From Hygrocybe punicea (Eukaryota > Basidiomycota > Agaricomycetes > Agaricales > Hygrophoraceae): a stretch of DNA of 64,000 nucleotides. Made by a program: the position numbers and the translations under genes. Where the stretch lies: positions 4,340,001 to 4,404,000 of the forward strand of contig OY744465.1 in NCBI GenBank assembly GCA_963556145.1, written 5' to 3'. Of the stretch, positions 47,671-57,822 are shown in pieces; the stretch's first letter is position 1; each line of letters opens with the position of its first letter. Below the pieces are notes generated by a model. The model made no database searches. It worked only from the letters and a program-made list of their open reading frames with translations, and was not told the DNA's origin.

Positions 47671-48925
47671 TTATTCCTCTTCCAAAGTCTTCTTAATCTG
47701 TTCTTGCCACAAATCAGCAAACTCTTCCAAGTTCCTTCCATGGCTCAGACTCAGAGCATCGAGGGGGACCATGTTGTGTTGGTGGGCTGGAGCATTCCGG
47801 CTAGCGGCTGGATGGAAGGGCGAATCGATGACCATCAGCTGCGGTGTCAGCGATCGGTCGCCGACCAGCAGGGACAGGAGTTCGTCGTAGGTGAAGAGAA
47901 GAGGATCTGTGCGCGGTGCATAGGGGTTGAAATCAAGGACATGAGCACGAGAGAGGTCCCGGGTGAGCAGGATGTCGAACGTGTCTAGCCAGGTATTAAA
48001 AGAAGCCCGGGGACATGACATTCGCCACAACTCACAGTCTTGGTTCCCGGATTTGCTTTTGATGTGTGTTTCCCAGAACTGTGTGACGGCCGTGGTGATT
48101 GTGCGACGGGTGGCGGGCTCGTTCAGGAACTCGTAATAGTTGGAGTCGCGCTGAGACATACCTTAGGTGGATTAGCGGTGGTGAGTTAGTGAAAGTGTGG
48201 AGGAGTTCGACAGGATACATTATGCACCGAGGAGGATCTCTTGCCGCACGAAACAGCGCAGTTCTCTGCTGCAGTCCATAGGATACCATTTCCGCAAAAC
48301 GAGCTCAAGGTCGTATGCGGGCGGTGAATGGGGTAGATCGCATCCTTCGAAAACAGCATCCCGGTCCAAGTCGTGTGTGACGAAGTCGGAAGACTTGAGG
48401 AGAATGTAGACGTCCGCAGGAGACACACACTTTAGCGGAGAAGCGGCTGGCAAAATCCACGCTGCATCCTGGCGAACACGTATGAGCGTAGGGATTATAT
48501 ACACTGTAGGCGTCACCTTTGGTGAAGAAAAGTTCAGCTTGGGAAACACTGCTCCGTAATTCCTAATGGTTTCTCTGATTTTGGCGTCGAGGTCGGGAAA
48601 AGCAAAGTGGGGTGCTTTCTCGTTCTCGTCTTCGTCTTCCTGGTCATCTTCCTCGTCGTCAGAAAGGGTGCTTCCCGCATGTCTGGCAAAGAGACATTCG
48701 TCGGGTGCATGCTCAGACTCAGGATAATTGGACCAACAAATCTTCTGAGCCTTCTGGAATAAATACACCGTCTGAGTCAAGATACTCGCAAAATTCTTGG
48801 TTGAGGGGCCGGATGATGGTTGACTTTATGCTGATGTGAGAAAACTTGGCGTACCAGGACGAGAATTGAAAGGAAAGCAAGTACTCTGCAGTGCATTGGG
48901 GAAAAGTGGAGTAGACAGATGTCAT
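47671..48925 (-). CDS. CDC123: CDC123/D123 family protein, eIF2 assembly factor
   Basis: An ATP-grasp-like chaperone that helps assemble translation factor eIF2. It starts MTSVYSTFPQCTAEYLLSFQFSSWY. Conserved parts are STIIRPL, an acidic insert (LSDDEEDDQEDEDENEK), FPDLDAKI, VFPKLNFSSPKDAAWILP, LKCVSPADVYILLKSSDF, LRKW, RELRCFVR, ISQRDSNYYEFL, DLSRAHVLDFNPYAPRTDPLLF and a glutamate-rich end. Introns include GTTGGT...GCCAG (52 nt), GTGACG...CGCCAG and GTGCAT...CTAAG, all phase-consistent. I start at 48925 because the longer frame upstream has no ATG. Confidence 0.92.
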
Positions 48926-48999
48926 ACCAGAACTAGTAAACAAGTCAAGAGCAACATTTAACTATTTCGATTATGATGTTGGATAGATGTGCAATGAAA

Positions 49000-50547
49000 T
49001 CAATGTGCGTGGGTAAGATTACCAGATGCATGTTCCGCCTTCCACCACTGTAACAAAACACAATAATAAGTAGGATGTTGACGCAGAAAGTAATCACTCA
49101 CATCAACCATCCGCTTAACACCTTCTTCTAATCCAACCTCCGGCTCATACCCCAGAACCCTTCTCGCCTTCTCAATGTTATGCCACCTCGTCGCACAGCT
49201 GTATGTCAATTTATACCGAGTTAACGCCGGCTCCTTCCCCACGAGCCAGCCAATCCATTCCGACACCGTAGCGGCCGCTAGCCCTACTGTCTTTGGGAGT
49301 ACTATCACACTACGCTGGGGATTCCGCGCCTCGGGAAAGTAGACATCGAGGTGTTTCCACACCAGCCTCGGAAAGTCCCAAAAGTAACATGGTTCACCAT
49401 TGGTGATGAAGAATGCCTGTCCGCATACGCCGAGTGGCGACAATCCGTTGTTGATGGCTTTTGTGCGTGAGATGGCGTCATTGGTGAGTGCGTCAAATCG
49501 GGAGCGCGGGACGGGTCTGGAGGGTGGGAGGATTAGGGAGGTGAAGGCTGCAGCGATCTTTTCGGCATTGGGTGGGAGGGTCACGTAGGGGCCGAGAGGG
49601 CGAGCTTCGCTGGTTGGGACACGGCATTTGCCTGTTGTGAGGTCGATGGAGGACAGGGGGTAGCTGATCATGTTTTCTTCAGTTTCCGTCAGTGGGTATG
49701 CGTCAAGGCCCAGCTGCTCGTCCTTCTCGGTCAGCTTCTGAGAGGATGGCGAGGGCGAGGGAATGGAGAGCTTGTCCGCTGCGAGCAGATGGGCGCGTGC
49801 AACGTTTGTGACATACGTCCAGTCGAAGAGGTTGGTGTTGTTACCGATTTGAAAGTGTGTTTGGCCGCGCTCGTATACCTTGTAAAATCCTGACATGACT
49901 TGCCGATCACCAGGTCTATAAGAATCAACTCGATCAAAAATGCAAACATCCACAAGACGACATGGACGCACCCGAAAATACCTGCTGGTCTCAAGGCAAC
50001 AGTCAACAATCCACCCTTTCCATTGGCAGCCAGAACCACCTCTTCAGCCTTGGCCTTAGACTCGTTATAGGCATCCAAGGGCTTTTCTGGGGGAAGCAGC
50101 CGTTCGTCAACATCGACGATGTCCGAACCATTGAACACCACGCCAGCCGAACTGGTAAAAACAAGTTTGCGTACACCTGTCGCCATTGCCGCAGCAATGA
50201 CAGCTTTTGTGCCATCAACGTTGACTTTCCAGTAGAGAGCTGGGTCGTTCAGACCGGCTGGTGGTGACGCGGTGTGAATAATACATGTAGTACCACTCTA
50301 TGAGAGTGAATTATAAGATGAGTGATTATGTGGTGGACGGCAAGTTGAGAAAGAAAACCTTTCGGAGGGCTGAAGCTACCACGTCCTCATCGCTGATGTC
50401 GCCCGAATAAAACGGCACATCGTCATACCGTTTGACGATATCGAATACGGATACGACGTCGCCGCGGTCAAGCAGAAGCTGGACGATGTGTCGACCGACA
50501 AAACCGCTGCCGCCGATGACGAGGAAAATATCCTTTTGTTGGGCCAT
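49000..50547 (-). CDS. ERG26: Sterol-4-alpha-carboxylate 3-dehydrogenase-like (ERG26)
   Basis: An NAD(P)-dependent 3-beta-hydroxysteroid dehydrogenase family enzyme, probably the C4-decarboxylating step of ergosterol synthesis. Start MAQQKDIFLVIGGSGFVGRH gives the Rossmann GGSGFVG fingerprint at residues 12-18. Further marks are DVPFYSGDISD, VFTSSAGVVF, and the catalytic YNESKAKAE (YxxxK) with LRPAGIFG and PGDRQVMSGFYKV. A later WTYVTNVARAHLLA motif and GEPCYFWDFPRLVW follow. The C-terminus VKRMVDWWKAEHASGNLTHAH is joined by an intron near 49045-49100. The divergent neighbour is a borealin-like gene, 147 bp away. Confidence 0.88.
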
Positions 50548-50694
50548 GGAAAACATGAGGAGTTTTCTGCTGCTCGCGGCGTCGCACCATTTGGCTTTGT
50601 AAATTTCATTGGGCAGGCGGGCCGGGCCTGGCCGGTGGTCCCTTACACGACCCACGTGACTTTCTCCCCGTTCACGGTCACGGTTTCGTTTCCC

Positions 50695-52293
50695 ATGGAC
50701 GAGTCCTTTCACGACAAATCTCGCAGCATCGGCGTACCGAACTTTGCTGAGCTCACCATGAAGCTGCCAAACACAAGCAGGAAATATACGCCTGAGGAGA
50801 AGCAGCAACTCCTTGCTAATCTCGACATCGAAGGTACATCCATTCACCTCTTCGTTGGTGACCGTGGAAGTCTTGGCTTATCCGTTAACAAACTTTGAGT
50901 GGCCCACAAAATTCGTCAGTTTCAAGCATGGCTTGCCGATGCGCTTGAAAATTTTCGTATTCATCAAGAAGGCCTGATCTCCCGCATCCCGAAGCAAGTA
51001 CGCAGTATGACAATACGCGAGTTCCAAAAGTACGGCGGTGATGTGCAGGCGGCGTTGAGAGGCTTGCAAATGGAAAAACTCGGCGGAGGCCCGGAGGGTG
51101 GTGAGATTGACAAACTTACAAGAAAGCGGAAATGGGTTGCAAGTCAAGAGACGGAGGGAGAGGCGTCTGGGTCCGGAGCGGTGGGATCGGAGGCAGAATC
51201 TTCCAAAGCACCCAAAAATGGTAGGATTGACCTCATTTTAAGGTGTCGAAACGGTTTGACTGCTTTTTTCTTTCATCATTAGCACGGGTGGCGGAGGCCA
51301 CGCCCAAAGCAAAACCTGGCTCATCAACCGGTCCCGGCACAGCTCAACGTGCTCGTCTTCTTGGAACAACCAACAAGACGCCTCGAATGGTACGGCTCCC
51401 ATTTTACACTTCGAGTGTCCTGATTAGTAACTGACATTTATGCCAAGACGCGTACCACAGCCCACTTGGCCTCTACGACGACGGCGACGTGTTCACCAAG
51501 TCCCCAGAAAATCAAATCAGCTTTCGGAACCTTTGGCCGGCCACCTTCTCGTCCCACATCTCCTTCCAAACTTGGCACGTCCTCCCAACACCCCAACGCC
51601 ACGCCATCACGACCCAATAGACCACCAACCAGTGCGACATTCAATCCTATATTACCTCCAAAGACTCCTGCATACCCTAATCCCCGACTACCCCGCCTGA
51701 ATGAATGTTTGCTCAGTCTGAACGGCTCACCGCTTGCCAACCCGTATGAGCTGGGGATGGGTTGGTTTGCAGCAGGGAGAGTCGCAGAGGGGAAGGATGA
51801 TGAGGTCTTTGAAGATCGAGGGAGTGAGAAAGGCAAGGGCAAGGCAAAGGCGAAAGACGCACCAAATGGCCAACCAGCTGAGAAGACCCTCAGAAGAGTG
51901 AACAGTATCCTCATCCGACGAGATCCTTCATTCGCTCCTGCATCCATTGGAACCACAAATGCATTCCACTCTCGCACCAATTCCCAAGCGAGCGTCGCAA
52001 CGTCACAAAGCAGCAATCATTCGCGGACCCACTCCGAGACGCTCACATCACAGATCCCACAATCAGACGCCACCCCAAGGCCTCCCACACACGCACCATC
52101 CCACATGACGCATCCTGCCTCGGCCCTCGTGGCGATCACCACAAAAGATGGACATTTGCTTGAATTTGACCCCCTTCAAACATCGCCTGGTGCCCTCGAT
52201 GCACTGGAGGGCATCACAGGCAGCGCGAAGAAGCAAGCGAGGGAAGAAATGGGTAGGCTCGTACAAGCCGCCGTGAACAAGTGGAAAATATAG
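50695..52293 (+). CDS. Borealin-like protein (chromosomal passenger complex)
   Basis: The N-terminal helix set YTPEEKQQLLANLDIEV, IRQFQAWLADALENFR and EGLISRIPKQVRSMTIREFQ matches the Nbl1/borealin N-terminal pattern, which bundles with INCENP and survivin at centromeres. Introns: GTACATCC to CTTTGAG near 50831-50897, and a later pair around 51220-51282 and 51389-51449. The middle is basic and rich in P, S and T (SPSKLGTSSQ, TPSRPNRPPTS). The C-terminal segment has LDALEGITGSAKKQAREEMGRLVQAAVNKWKI. Assignment rests on the N-terminal helices only; an alternative is an unrelated nuclear protein. Confidence 0.55.
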
Positions 52294-52421
52294 TTTAATG
52301 AAAGCCCTGTGCTTTTGAACAGGACCTTGCATATTCCTCGCATCACGCATGTAGGATCTGCATATTTATTTATTTATAGTCGCATTGCCTCTTGTTTGTA
52401 AGAATGCTTTATTTCACTTGG

Positions 52422-55400
52422 CTACCCATCCAGCAGCTCGACACGTGCCGCCCGACACTTGTGGCCTTCCCGATCTCGCACTTTCACGAGCAGCGGGAGA
52501 GAAAGAAAACTTGCAGCATCAACCGCGGCCTTGGTGTGAATTCTGGGACACAATGTGACGCAGTCAGTAATCGTTGGCTGCCGAACTTCCACGGCTAGAA
52601 TGCACCTATTTGCCTGCTCCATCAGTTCGCGCAGGCGAAAGACAGGAATGGCACCAATGCTAAAGCCTTCACCCCGAGAAAGCGAAAAATTGCCTGTGGT
52701 AACGTATCCAATTATGGAGTCTTGTGATGGACGGATGTCCGCAAGCTATTCAACCTAAAGCATCAGGATCTGTATGGTAGAGAAAAATACTCAAACATCA
52801 CCTCCGTCTCATCTGAGGTTTCTTCCTCCAATGCTTGATAAGGGCCACTGCCATGCCATTTCCGGCGCTCTAACAACCTGTTCCACTTTCTTGCTTCGTC
52901 ATCTTCGACACGATACACCACAGATAAATCATCCGGAGCGCCCCGCCCGCACATCAACAGCTTCACGGTCACCAGTGCGCCTTTCCACAACTCCTCCGCC
53001 TTCATACCCCCATTTAGCGGATCGTGCCCCCGCTTCATGCGTAATTTATTCACCTCAGACCATAACCCGGCACCAGAATTGAAAAGACCAAATGAGCTGG
53101 CAAGGATAGCGGAGACTTCGGGACCACAGAGCAGCCACGGCCGTACTTTCTCTCCACAGTCTCTTTGCAGGGCCAGCTCCTCCCTCTGCGTCGTCACGTA
53201 ATCTTCCCCCTCCTCATCCTCCTGGGCCAGCCTCTCAGAAGCACTTTCCAGACCCAAAACAACCTCCCAATCAGGCCTCCAAGGACTCCTTGTCCCCAGT
53301 TTCTCAAAATTCGGCCTCTTGGCGGGAGGTTTCCTCTCCCACCGCGCCTTCTCCTCCGCCGCTAAGGCTGCTGCATGTGCAGAATAGGCTGTCGTGGACG
53401 GATAGTCACGAGGGAAGTATGCAGCACCCGCCTCGAATGACTGCGTTTGACGCTCACGAACGCCACCGACACGCGTTCCCGTGTATATCAAGGACGAGAA
53501 GAAGGGCATGGACCAGCCGGCGGGGACAATGAGTGTCCAGCCGTGGAGAGCCTGGCTGTCCAGGCGGGTGCTGGTACTTTCGAGAGACCGCTGGATCAGC
53601 AAGATTGGCACGCGATCATCTTGGCGCAATGGACGCAGAGAAGTGCCAGGGATAAGAATCTAGAGAGCAGAAATGTGTTATTTTGGGAGCAAACAAATTG
53701 TGCGGACAGCACACCACCTTTGATCGTCGCTCGTCAAGATCCTTCTTTTTGTACCGCGGTTTCCTCAGCGTGTCTCTCTTCTCTACGTCCCAGATCTCAC
53801 ATTGAGCGAGTCCGCATGTTGGGATAACATTAGTTGAGGAGAGTATGGTGCTTTGCTCGAGTTTCAGTTTCGCATTTTTGGGTGGGAATCTGCATGGAGG
53901 TAATGGTGAGTACGAATATAGGAAATATAAGGAAAGGCACAAACGAACTTAAGTCTTGGGTCATAAACCTTGCAACCGATCACCATGCCCCGTGGTAACG
54001 ATCCCGTGGACTGCAAATTCACCAACGACGACCAGAACTAGCAAGGGAGGAAAGAGAAGGTTAAGCATAAAGCAATAATAGGCTGGCAAGTAAAAGTGCA
54101 CACACCTGCATGAACTCCGCCCTTTCATCCCCGGCAACAGGAGCCAGCGCGCCGTTGATTACTTGGCTCGATTTCGGGCCCATGATCTCAAACACGTTCA
54201 CCTGACCCCTCAGATCCGCGAGTTCAATCTCGAGGGCTTCACTTGGGTGCTCGTTCGATTCAGACGGGCGCCGGGTAGCATCGAGAGCCATCGACGCGGA
54301 GGCCTGAAGCGCAGAAAATACGCCGTCGAATACAGCAGGATGCGAGCGAATCCACACGATCCGCGAGATGTCGAGATCTGTCTGTGCTGGAGACGTTGTG
54401 TTTTCTGGTTCTGTGTCCTTGCCCTTTCCCTTTCCCTTGTTCTTGCCCTTGCCCTTGCCCTTGCTCTTGCCCTTGCCTGTGCCATTGCCATTACCGTTTT
54501 CTGAACCTGTGTCATTGCTCTCCCTTTCCCGTTTGTTGCCACAAGTCGAAGAAGGCTCCTCCAACAACTTGGGCTCTCCATCAGTCAAGGGTTTATTTAC
54601 CGGACAAGTTTCTGGAGTTGTTGAAATAGCTTTCCAGATAATGGTAATGGGTGCAACGAGGTCAAAGGGATATGATCCAGGCCTGTACAGATGCGTCTCC
54701 AGAATCCGGGAACCCATTAAATATCTAGTCAAAAAAAAGAAGATTGTAACAATTGACAAATGACGAATCGGAGTCTATACCTTTTGGCGCCGGGACCATT
54801 GCCTTGTGGGTCGCAGCAGAGTTCTAAAAGTGATTTAAGGACGCGTCCAGGGCCCTTCAGCTCAATGAGTGAGTAATACGACGCGTCATGGAGGATGGAG
54901 CCGTGTACGACAGCTCGATGCGATGGACGGAATGCTTTTTCGGTGGGATGGACCGCCTAGGAAGGGGATGGGTTCGTTTTGGTTTTTCCATGGCATCACA
55001 GGAGAAGGAAATGGGACAGGATAAAAATGCAAACACTTGGAGGACATACCAACCTGTAACCCCACATGTTTTCCATCTTCATACGTTTAGCATGCCAAAT
55101 GTGTGTCTCCAGCCATGTTTTGTCCCCTGTTTGGACGAAGAAATGTAAGGGTTTGTGGTCAGAAATGCGCGAGCCAATGAGGTGGACACAGGGAAATGGA
55201 ATCACGTTGTCTGCGCAGCAAGGATTCCGCGCGGTTGATTCGCTTGCCTTTACCGGGCTTTGACGAGCGTCCCAGCGCTTTTTTTCGAACGGGATCCATC
55301 TAAATGGCGAAAAATGAAAACCAATAAGGGTCGTGGAGAGTTAGTAGCAGCTTACCTCCGCGCGAGCTTTTTCGCGTAGGCGAAGAGGCACCCTCCGAAC

Positions 55401-55928
55401 GTCATGGCTTGCTGCCCTGCGACGCAGGTGGCGTGGTAGAGCCTGCCAGGCGCGTTGTGTTGTGCTGCTACTGTGTACGAGAAATACAAATGTTACACGC
55501 ATCCTTCCAAGCGCATTGAGGAGAGACGCCCGAGAGGCTCACCCTGCGCTCTTTATCGCCTTTTGCATGGCGTCGATTTCGAAGGCCCTAGCCTGTCCAA
55601 AAGCAGGGACAAGAAAAGAGTTTAGCTCATTGGGCGGAAGTGGGAGAGCGTAAGCACGTACATCAACGAATTTTTCGACGTCAATCGCGCTTGGGAGACG
55701 TTTCATGCCTGAGAGCTAAGATAAATACATGGTGATAATTTAACGCAACAGCACCTCACTGTTTGTGATAACTGGTCGTGACGGTCCGGCCACGGCATTT
55801 TGGTGCGCTGGGGCTGCAGCGGTCGGCGTAGACTGGACTTGGATTGTGCGCGCAGTGGCTAGCTTAAGTTTCTTCTTGTCGCGTGCAGTGGGTTCTTCGG
55901 TTTCGTTGTTTTTGCGTTTCGGAGCCAT
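52422..55928 (-). CDS. POP1: RNase P/MRP subunit POP1
   Basis: A large scaffold protein of RNase P and MRP that processes tRNA and rRNA precursors. It begins MAPKRKNNETEEP. The POP1 domain is seen in AWQALPRHLRRRAASHDVRRVP, KARAEMD, LETHIWHAKRMKMENMWGY and HRAVVHGSILHDASYY. The POPLD domain appears as STRLDSQALHGWTLIVPAGWSMPFFSSLIYTGTRVGG and FPRDYPST. The C-terminal part ends CRAARVELLDG at 52422. A low-complexity insert made mostly of GK/KG pairs lies near 54420-54500. Many short introns; the total span of 3.5 kb fits the family. It shares a 57-bp divergent start region with the next gene. Confidence 0.93.
54415..54500 (-). repeat. Gly-Lys repeat inside POP1
   Basis: Minus-strand tandem hexamers of the GGGCAA type encode alternating Gly and Lys (TGKGKSKGKGKGKNKGKG). 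A simple-sequence expansion within a linker of the protein. Confidence 0.8.
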
Positions 55929-55985
55929 TCCAAGTTGAAGAAATCGACTGCCGGGCTTTGCCGCACGGTCTCCCAGTTTCGATAA
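55929..55985. promoter_or_regulatory. 57-bp divergent region between POP1 and the mitochondrial protein gene
   Basis: Only 57 bp lie between the two start codons. Both 5' UTRs must overlap or initiate very close together. No TATA box is visible. Confidence 0.5.
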
Positions 55986-56710
55986 ATGGCCCCCACATTG
56001 TTTAGCCGCTCCCTGAACCCGCGACCAGTTGTATCAAGAGTTCCTTCCCGTCTCTTTTCGACCACTTACGTCCCGCGGAATGTTACACCACCTTCGGTTG
56101 GGACAATAGCTGTACAAAAAAGACCCATTGGGGGGTTCCGTGGGGGGTGAGAGTATATGTATTTGCGCGTTTTTGGGTCATCTCATATCAGGAATGTTAT
56201 AGAATTGTAGGATTTTTTGTCGGCTTCGCCATTGCTTCTTCCTACTCAGCGTACCACCTGCTAGAGGAATACAAGCTGGCATCAGCAGCGTTGCAAACTG
56301 CTGTAGAGGAATTACAGCGGAGCACGGAGCAGGTATGTAGTTCACACAATTTTCATGGAGCCGGTGAATTTATCGAACTGTGAACAAGGTTGCTTCACAT
56401 GTGCGAAGAATAGAAGCTGTTGAAAAGGACTCGAAGGCGTTGTCGAGTTCGTCTACGTCGAAGGAGGATATATCACGAGTGCGAGCGGAGATGAAGAAAC
56501 TGTATGATGGGCTGCACATTGGTGCGTGCGCAATGCCTTTTGAAGGGGTGTAACTGAACTGTTATACAGAGTTCCTTGATTTGCGCTCTCATGTCTGGGG
56601 AATACGTGAGTATGCCTGGTATTTTATAATAAACCAGAGACTGATATGAGTTGATAGAGCAAGACTTGCATTCGTTGTCACAGAAAGAGGCAACTAGAGT
56701 TCGTATTTAG
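55986..56710 (+). CDS. Predicted mitochondrial membrane coiled-coil protein
   Basis: It starts MAPTLFSRSLNPRPVVSRVP and continues SRLFSTTY, a basic, serine-rich presequence likely to target mitochondria. After the first intron (GTGAGA to GTTATAG, phase 2) comes a membrane segment, GGIVGFFVGFAIASSYSAYHLL. The rest is a coiled coil (LASAALQTAVEELQRSTEQV, ALSSSSTSKEDISRVRAEMKKL) ending EFLDLRSHVWGI, QQDLHSLSQKEATRVRI. I stop at TAG 56708-56710. A different splice after EATR could join exons at about 56754-56790 and 57010-57131, adding a second membrane segment. No named family recognised. Confidence 0.65.
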
Positions 56711-57009
56711 AGAAATACCAGGCCTTGATGACCTCAGGTAGTGGATCTAACTAGAAATCCAACGTGGTCTCCAAGCCACATTTGTATGGGCGTAAGTGTC
56801 GTACTCCTCAGACTGTACCTTTCATTTGCTGAGTGAGACTGTCATGTTTGACCGTTCCCGTTGTACATGGCAAGAATATCTTTGAGAACATAACAACCAA
56901 CAAGGGGATTTGCTTCGCGCTTCGCGTTGAAGCGCTTCTGAGTTTTCGTATTATAATAATAATTTATTACATTACCGCTAAATAATCCTGACTTTGCCCT
57001 TCTAAACAG

Positions 57010-57131
57010 TGTATCGTTCTGATCCTAGCTATGCCCGGAAATTTGCATTTGGGGGATTCATGATGCTGTTTGTGCTATGGCTGATTGTGTGCCCCGGAAT
57101 AAAGACCGGAAAGGAACGAGTAGAGAACTAG
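57010..57131 (+). CDS. Possible separate exon with a membrane segment
   Basis: After acceptor CTAAACAG, the frame reads YRSDPSYARKFAFGGF, MMLFVLWLIVCPG and ends TGKERVEN at TAG. It has the look of a real exon but its gene is not clear. It may be the last exon of the preceding mitochondrial gene (phases can match) or of a tiny gene. The rest of 56711-57822 shows no gene I can support apart from the in-frame extension noted for the peptidase. Confidence 0.35.
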
Positions 57132-57822
57132 TACTTACAAGAGGCCAGAACGGGTGTACAAGGCCTTGTAAGCCATTTGGTACGCCTGCAGGTGTTCCAT
57201 CAGTACAAAGGAACTTTGGGTTAGACTGACGAACATGCCCTGCCTTGTTTTTCCTCTCGTCACCGTTCGCCCCCTAGTTCTAGAAACTCCAGCACCCAGA
57301 ATACTCACCTCCCTTACATTACATCTTCAGAATGGTACTGCCAGAATCCAATTCTTCTACTGACGCGTGGTTGAGTGGTGCAAGACTTTTCGCGTTTGGT
57401 GGTAAAGCAAACGTGAAAGATGCATTCTCCACCCGGGATCGACAGTATGGAAAGCCGTTTTGCCATTCAACACCAGGAACAGACAGTGTTTATCTTGAGG
57501 TCGGACTATTTTCATGTTTGGGTGGAGTTTCCCCACGGAGTCAAGACGACTTCCCGCCAACATTGAGTCCAAGATGGCGCTCCACGCCCGATCAGCTCGC
57601 TGGGCATTCATACATAGGCCACCACGAACCCTGGGGTGGGGGTGGGGAGGAGCACTCGCCATCAGTGTAGCTTTCCTCAGTACAAACTGGAGATCGATAG
57701 TGACGAGTACTGGCAACCTCCGGGTCACGCCGTGGCAGCAATCCGTTATAGATCTGTTGCCGCGGCGGGGAACTCAACGAACCCTCCATTCAGACTCACT
57801 GTTCGCTGCAACGTCGACAAAA

